Of a stretch of DNA of 17,279 bases, positions 13,155 through 17,279 are shown one piece after another. Source of the stretch: Candidatus Omnitrophota bacterium (lineage in GTDB: Bacteria; Omnitrophota; Omnitrophia; Omnitrophales; Danuiimicrobiaceae); the NCBI GenBank assembly GCA_016206945.1, contig JACQQP010000059.1, positions 1-17,279 on the forward strand. Reading direction: 5' to 3'. The notes under the pieces were generated by a model, which was not told where the DNA came from, searched no databases, and saw nothing but the letters and a program-made list of their open reading frames with translations. How positions within the stretch are numbered: the first letter of the stretch is position 1; every line of letters starts with the position of its first letter. A program made the position numbers and the translations under genes.

Positions 13155-16100
13155 TTAAGCTGCTTTGGCCGTAAGCTCCTTACTCATTTGAGCGTTAAAC
13201 CATACGGAAAGTTTCACAAGTGAAATCGTGCCAACCATCTGACCGTTTCGCACTGATACAATCACTCCAAAATCAGCTAATTGCTTCCTAAGAGCAGCTG
13301 CCGCTGATTCTTTTAAGGAACCTACGATGGCAGCGATAACAAGGGCTGGAAGAATAAGTTCGACACGGTTTCTTTGAGTCAGAGTTTGTGAATCCAGAAT
13401 TGTGATAGGAATATTCCTATCAAGCTCGCTAAGGCGAGTAGGCGATTCAATCAATGTACCTGCCCCATTTTTCGCCTCCTCCGAAGCATAACGTTTCAAA
13501 CTCTTAGGAGAAAGTTTGAGAATCTGGGAGAGCTTTCCTTTTTCTTCTGCCGTCATCTTCTTATAAACTCTTTCGAGAAGACTTCGAACTTCCCGATCGG
13601 CTGAACTTACCCGAACTTTGATTCCTGCCCCAAGTAATTCGCGCAGAATTCCTTCATTAAATAATTGTGAGAGGATGGGGTTTTTTGAATCCACAACCAC
13701 GGCAAGCGACTTTCGAAACTCCCTTGAACTCGCCGCAAGAATTCGCTCGCCAAACTCCTCAAACGCTGGTTTCCATCTCGGCCCAAGAATGATCGGTTCA
13801 ATCGCTGCTTCTTCTTTAGAAAGTTTATCCTTGATGACGCCAAGAATCATCACCCCAAGCGGTGAGGCAAGTACGACCAGATCGACCACTCCCTGCGTTA
13901 CATCGATTGCTACATGTAAAAATGGCTCATATTTTCTATGAAGAGCCGCTTCAAATTTTTTTGATTTTTCATCATTTTCATATTGGATAGAGTCCCCCAC
14001 TCGCGACGGCGAAGATTCGCGTTCGAATCCTGATAGGGCCGTCTCAAATCGAAGGTTCGCGGCCGAGGATCTTCGATCGTCTTTATTGCCAAAACTAGGT
14101 TTTTGAGTTACATTTACTTTGTCGTCGCGAGTGAATCTAGCGCTATAGGGATCCAAACCACTCGGTTCAACAATTAATCGAGCGGTTTTTTGTTGTTCCA
14201 ATGTTTTTTGTTCCAAAACCTCCTGCCCCTTGCCTCTTATCTCTTGTCCCTGTTTTAATTCCCGCACCTCAGCCCGGCGGCTAGTTCGGATTACGTCAGC
14301 AATTTTTTTGAGTGCATTATTAGCATCGGATGACATGTCAAGGAAATCGTGAACAAGATTCATATGTGGCATAAAAGTTCTCCTCATCGCGCCCAAGCCT
14401 ATCTCTTTACCCATATAATCTTGCAGCATTCGTAACCGGTCGGGATCAAACCCGCTTTTGCGCAGCGCCTCAAAGCTGCCCGTTGTATGAAATTCATAAA
14501 GTAGCTTCGGATCAACCTGTTCTGCTATTTTTCTGAAAAATTCAGTAATAAATAAATGACCTCTTCTTTGTGGCAAGTGGACGCCAAAATGCCGATGGAT
14601 AAAATTTCTGGCGAGATATTCGACTGTTCCTTCTCGCAGGATCCACAGAAGTCCCGGCTGAACAATGTAACTCAAGCCATTCAGAAATCCTTTGGCTTGG
14701 TTGATGTGATAATGTTCATGAGCGTAGTTCGTTGCCACATCAAGCGCTTCAAAATCCTCACGAAGCCACAAGTGAATAAGGGTAAGCATTTCTCCATCCG
14801 CTAATTCAATTTGTTGCACTAATCCGTAAGGCGTATAATCCAGCCCGAGGGCGCTATAAATTGGATCCAGCCCGTAGGCCTGTTCCAAAACGGGAAGCGT
14901 GTGAATATCTTCTTCGGGCTTTCGGTCTGCAGGCTTTCTAAAATAAAAAACCCTGTCTGGTTTTGGGAGTTCGCCCGTGTTGTTGATTTTAGCAATGATG
15001 TGACGTAATTCCTCGCTGGGTTCATAGGCATAAAGCCGATTTGTTTCCTCAACAAACTGCAATACTTCGTCTTTTGTTTTCGCGTGTTTCATCTTTTCAA
15101 GCTGTTTCTGCCAGAAAGTCAATAGCTTAGCTTTGTCCGCAGTGCCATAAGTTTGTAGGAGTATTTTTTCCAGCTCCGGATTTTCATTGCGAAAGGCCCA
15201 TTGCCACCGTTGCTCCATCGTAATCCCAATATTTTTTTCTGCGGCTACAACTATCTTGTGCCAAGGTTCCACATTTAATTGCCGCACCTCCGCCCGCCCT
15301 TCGGGCGAGGCTGGCTCGCCTGCTTTGGAGGCGGCCGCACGGGAAGAGCTGATCAAACCGGCTAAATGTTGGACCCTTTCAGAAATCATCTTCGGTGTCG
15401 CTGAACCATCACCATGGCGCAAAATAGCTTTCCCCAAAACAACACCAATAACATTGGGCAATTTCAAAAAGGAAGGCACCTGCTCGATCGCAATGCCGCT
15501 AATAGGGAGAAGTGGGATTTTCGCTTCCGTAAGAATCTTCAAAGTTTCTTCATTCGTTTGTGGGCCGGTTAACTCCTTGGCATTTACCACAAGAGCGGAG
15601 ACACCGTAAAAGCGGGCGTTTTTGATTTGCTGTTCGAGCGGCTTTTTCGAGTCTAAGGTCGAAATGACCGTAAAGCCGTGGCTAGAAGCCGCGTCCATGA
15701 AATCTTCAGCTTCCTCCTCATTTTCAGGCAATTTGGTCAAAATGAATTCAAAGGTAAGGTCCAAGGGATGGTCCGGCGATGCCTGAACGTCCGTCTTACG
15801 CCACCGGCCTTCATCAAACAGATATTTTAATAAAGATACCGAGGCGCTCGCGATCACGCCGAAAATGACTTCATCTGACGAATATTTAAGCCGGAGATCT
15901 GCCAGCGTATTTAAAATCGGATCGATTCCTTCGCGCAGCCATCTCAAAAGCGCGTCGGCGTCGTCACCTGCAGGGCGTTCGGGCAAATGAACCGCGACAA
16001 ACAAGGGCGCTTTCCTAGAACCTTGTTTCCATCCATCTGCAAGTGCGGTAATCGCGTGTTCCAAATCGAGCGGAGATTTTTGGTCCACGTGAACGAGCAG

Positions 16101-17279
16101 GCCGGAAGTTTGTAATTTTTTAACCCATTCATCCTGAAGATTAATACCTACGAAGGCTGGACCGGAGTCTTTTCGGCCGGCTTGTTTCTGCTTACGCAAT
16201 TGCAGAGCTTCAGCTGTTTGTTGCTGCAGTTTTATTCGATCAGCATCCGATAAATCTTCGCTTCTTAAAAGGGCACGGGCCGCCTCCAAAATCGCATCTT
16301 CCACTGACGAAACGCCAACATCCGAGACTGGTGGTTCACTTAATGAAGGAGGCGCTATGGAATGATCTGCGCTGGTTCGTCCTTTAAGCGCTTCCTCAAG
16401 CCGACGTTTATAGTCTTGAATTGATTTCTCACTCGTAGCATAAATCATTTGCTGAACCAATGGGAACGTGTCTTCGATGATCGCCCGGTGATCGGCGACA
16501 AGTTGTACTCTAGCCACGTTTTCAATGAGAACAACCGAGCGGTGGACAGAACCTGGAATCGCAGCGAAATTTTCGGTTGATCCTGTTTTCAAGTGATCGT
16601 AAATTACGCGTAATGCCGATAAGGGTTCTTCGATTTCTTTTCTAAAATGCGAAAATTGTGCGATCGGTAAATTTTTTTCTACATGAGATAGAAGAAATTC
16701 CGTCAGCCAGAGAAGATCCTCCTTACCAATTACGGAACGCCGGCCTTGGGTCTGATCGACTAAACCCAAATTGACCGTCGTTTTCGTAGGCGGCTCAACC
16801 TCCGATTTCGCTGGCACAATTTGCGGCTTGGCAGCTGCCTTCAGTGCCTGCAAGGATTCGCGCGCCATTTGTGATGTCGAGGTAGCTCGAACATCCTTTT
16901 GGGTTTCCGCTTGTGGTCGCGCAATCTGACGGTGCGGTTTTAATACTTCTAAGACGTCGTTGAAAATTTCAATTAAAGGTTCCTTTTTTTCTTTCGCCAG
17001 ACCCATCGGAACGGCCGTCTTAACTTTTTCTATTTGGTTCATAAATGCTTCCAACCTTTTTCGATTGGTTTTTTTCGGATCATCCTGTTCAAAAAAAGCT
17101 TGCAACATTTTCCTGAGTGACCCCAGAGGAAGCATAAACGATTGCGCCGTCGCAGGAACAAAAGCGCTAACTTTGGCATCCGTCTCAATGGCATGATATA
17201 AATTGGTTAGTGCTCTTACTTCCTCATCTGAAAATCCTGCCGGCTGTTGTTCCTCCGCCCGCACTTCAGCGCGGCTGGA
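13155..17279 (-). CDS. Very long modular protein with zincin-like region, 5' end outside the window
   Basis: The reading frame is open to the window edge. A GTG at 17264 could be taken as a start but codes the V of an RAEVR motif (SSRAEVRAEEQ), so the protein almost certainly begins further right. Counting from that valine as residue 1, residues 15-300 are mainly helical. About 365-640 shows alternating strand/helix text ending FYGVSALVVNAKEL, PLLPISGI and GVVLGKAILR, loosely like the indole-glycerol-phosphate synthase type of TIM barrel. About 664-990 contains HEHYH (849-853) and EGTVEYL (878-884), a gluzincin-like zinc site. About 1030-1369 is unrecognised. RAEVR occurs at -3 to 2, 657-661 and 997-1001. 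No signal peptide can be judged. The overall function is unknown; the zinc site is the only part with a firm motif. Confidence 0.85.
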   Translation of the reverse strand, partial: SSRAEVRAEEQQPAGFSDEEVRALTNLYHAIETDAKVSAFVPATAQSFMLPLGSLRKMLQAFFEQDDPKKTNRKRLEAFMNQIEKVKTAVPMGLAKEKKEPLIEIFNDVLEVLKPHRQIARPQAETQKDVRATSTSQMARESLQALKAAAKPQIVPAKSEVEPPTKTTVNLGLVDQTQGRRSVIGKEDLLWLTEFLLSHVEKNLPIAQFSHFRKEIEEPLSALRVIYDHLKTGSTENFAAIPGSVHRSVVLIENVARVQLVADHRAIIEDTFPLVQQMIYATSEKSIQDYKRRLEEALKGRTSADHSIAPPSLSEPPVSDVGVSSVEDAILEAARALLRSEDLSDADRIKLQQQTAEALQLRKQKQAGRKDSGPAFVGINLQDEWVKKLQTSGLLVHVDQKSPLDLEHAITALADGWKQGSRKAPLFVAVHLPERPAGDDADALLRWLREGIDPILNTLADLRLKYSSDEVIFGVIASASVSLLKYLFDEGRWRKTDVQASPDHPLDLTFEFILTKLPENEEEAEDFMDAASSHGFTVISTLDSKKPLEQQIKNARFYGVSALVVNAKELTGPQTNEETLKILTEAKIPLLPISGIAIEQVPSFLKLPNVIGVVLGKAILRHGDGSATPKMISERVQHLAGLISSSRAAASKAGEPASPEGRAEVRQLNVEPWHKIVVAAEKNIGITMEQRWQWAFRNENPELEKILLQTYGTADKAKLLTFWQKQLEKMKHAKTKDEVLQFVEETNRLYAYEPSEELRHIIAKINNTGELPKPDRVFYFRKPADRKPEEDIHTLPVLEQAYGLDPIYSALGLDYTPYGLVQQIELADGEMLTLIHLWLREDFEALDVATNYAHEHYHINQAKGFLNGLSYIVQPGLLWILREGTVEYLARNFIHRHFGVHLPQRRGHLFITEFFRKIAEQVDPKLLYEFHTTGSFEALRKSGFDPDRLRMLQDYMGKEIGLGAMRRTFMPHMNLVHDFLDMSSDANNALKKIADVIRTSRRAEVRELKQGQEIRGKGQEVLEQKTLEQQKTARLIVEPSGLDPYSARFTRDDKVNVTQKPSFGNKDDRRSSAANLRFETALSGFERESSPSRVGDSIQYENDEKSKKFEAALHRKYEPFLHVAIDVTQGVVDLVVLASPLGVMILGVIKDKLSKEEAAIEPIILGPRWKPAFEEFGERILAASSREFRKSLAVVVDSKNPILSQLFNEGILRELLGAGIKVRVSSADREVRSLLERVYKKMTAEEKGKLSQILKLSPKSLKRYASEEAKNGAGTLIESPTRLSELDRNIPITILDSQTLTQRNRVELILPALVIAAIVGSLKESAAAALRKQLADFGVIVSVRNGQMVGTISLVKLSVWFNAQMSKELTAKAA
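14254..14276 (-). repeat. In-frame RAEVR-coding repeat, copy A
   Basis: The stretch matches copy B at 21 of 23 positions and its 17-bp core CCGGGCTGAGGTGCGGG matches copy C at 15 of 17. It codes the AEVREL part of RRAEVREL (residues 996-1003) between the zincin-like region and the C-terminal module. Confidence 0.75.
15274..15296 (-). repeat. In-frame RAEVR-coding repeat, copy B
   Basis: Matches copy A at 21 of 23 positions in the same orientation and frame, and codes AEVRQLN preceded by GR. On its upstream side it continues into two overlapping GC-rich hairpins: CGCCC-TTC-GGGCG (15295-15307) and GGCGAG-GCTGG-CTCGCC (15304-15320), which code the SKAGEPASPEG linker. Confidence 0.75.
17258..17274 (-). 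repeat. In-frame RAEVR-coding repeat, copy C
   Basis: The core CCGCGCTGAAGTGCGGG matches copy A at 15 of 17 positions and codes RAEVR in SSRAEVRAEEQ at the window edge. It shows that this position is inside the protein and not its start. Confidence 0.7.

Noticed and set aside
17262..17264. GTG as the start codon of the long protein
   Set aside because: It lies inside an RAEVR motif that is repeated twice further on, the frame stays open to the window edge, and no Shine-Dalgarno precedes it.
1..17279. CRISPR arrays, tRNA or rRNA genes, transposase genes
   Set aside because: I saw no regularly spaced direct repeats, no cloverleaf with an adjacent TTCGA-type arm, no rRNA sequence and no transposase motif.

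Overview
The window is bacterial, probably from an uncultured member of Candidatus Omnitrophota or a close relative. I infer this from the DUF1844 and Trm112-like genes, the accB-accC-AmaP-like order, and a very long protein with scattered RAEVR linkers. I recall that style from Omnitrophota genomes but could not check it here. Every gene I can support lies on the minus strand, so transcription runs from high to low coordinates.

Right third (17279 to 13155): the 3' part of one very long ORF, open to the window edge, with at least 1374 residues visible. It has an N-terminal helical region, a possible TIM-barrel-like region, a zincin-like region (HEHYH then EGTVEYL) and an unrecognised C-terminal module. 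Three near-identical 17-23 bp DNA stretches encode RAEVR, two of them at apparent module borders. The 310 bp after the gene hold a palindromic dispersed-type repeat, a GC-rich nested inverted repeat and a strong sigma70-type promoter.

Middle (12914 to 5439): a translation cluster, thrS-infC-rpmI-rplT-pheS-pheT, followed at 8 bp by rarA/mgsA (AAA+ ATPase of replication-fork maintenance). ThrRS lacks the N-terminal TGS domain and PheT lacks the inserted tRNA-binding OB-fold domain. infC appears to use a non-AUG start (AUU or AUC).

Left third (5438 to 1): a STAS-PilZ protein with its own promoter and a structured leader; then DUF1844 - flippase-like membrane protein - Trm112-like protein - aroQ; then accB - accC - AmaP-like (cut by the window edge). 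In front of both the DUF1844 gene and accB a good promoter is followed at once by an intrinsic-terminator-like hairpin with a U-tract. This is the layout of attenuated leaders or of short terminated RNAs.

Together the genes are housekeeping: protein synthesis, fork maintenance, fatty acid synthesis (AccB/AccC), the shikimate pathway (AroQ), c-di-GMP response and envelope functions. The unusual material is the modular long protein with in-frame repeat DNA, the two promoter-terminator leaders, and the two synthetases with missing accessory domains.
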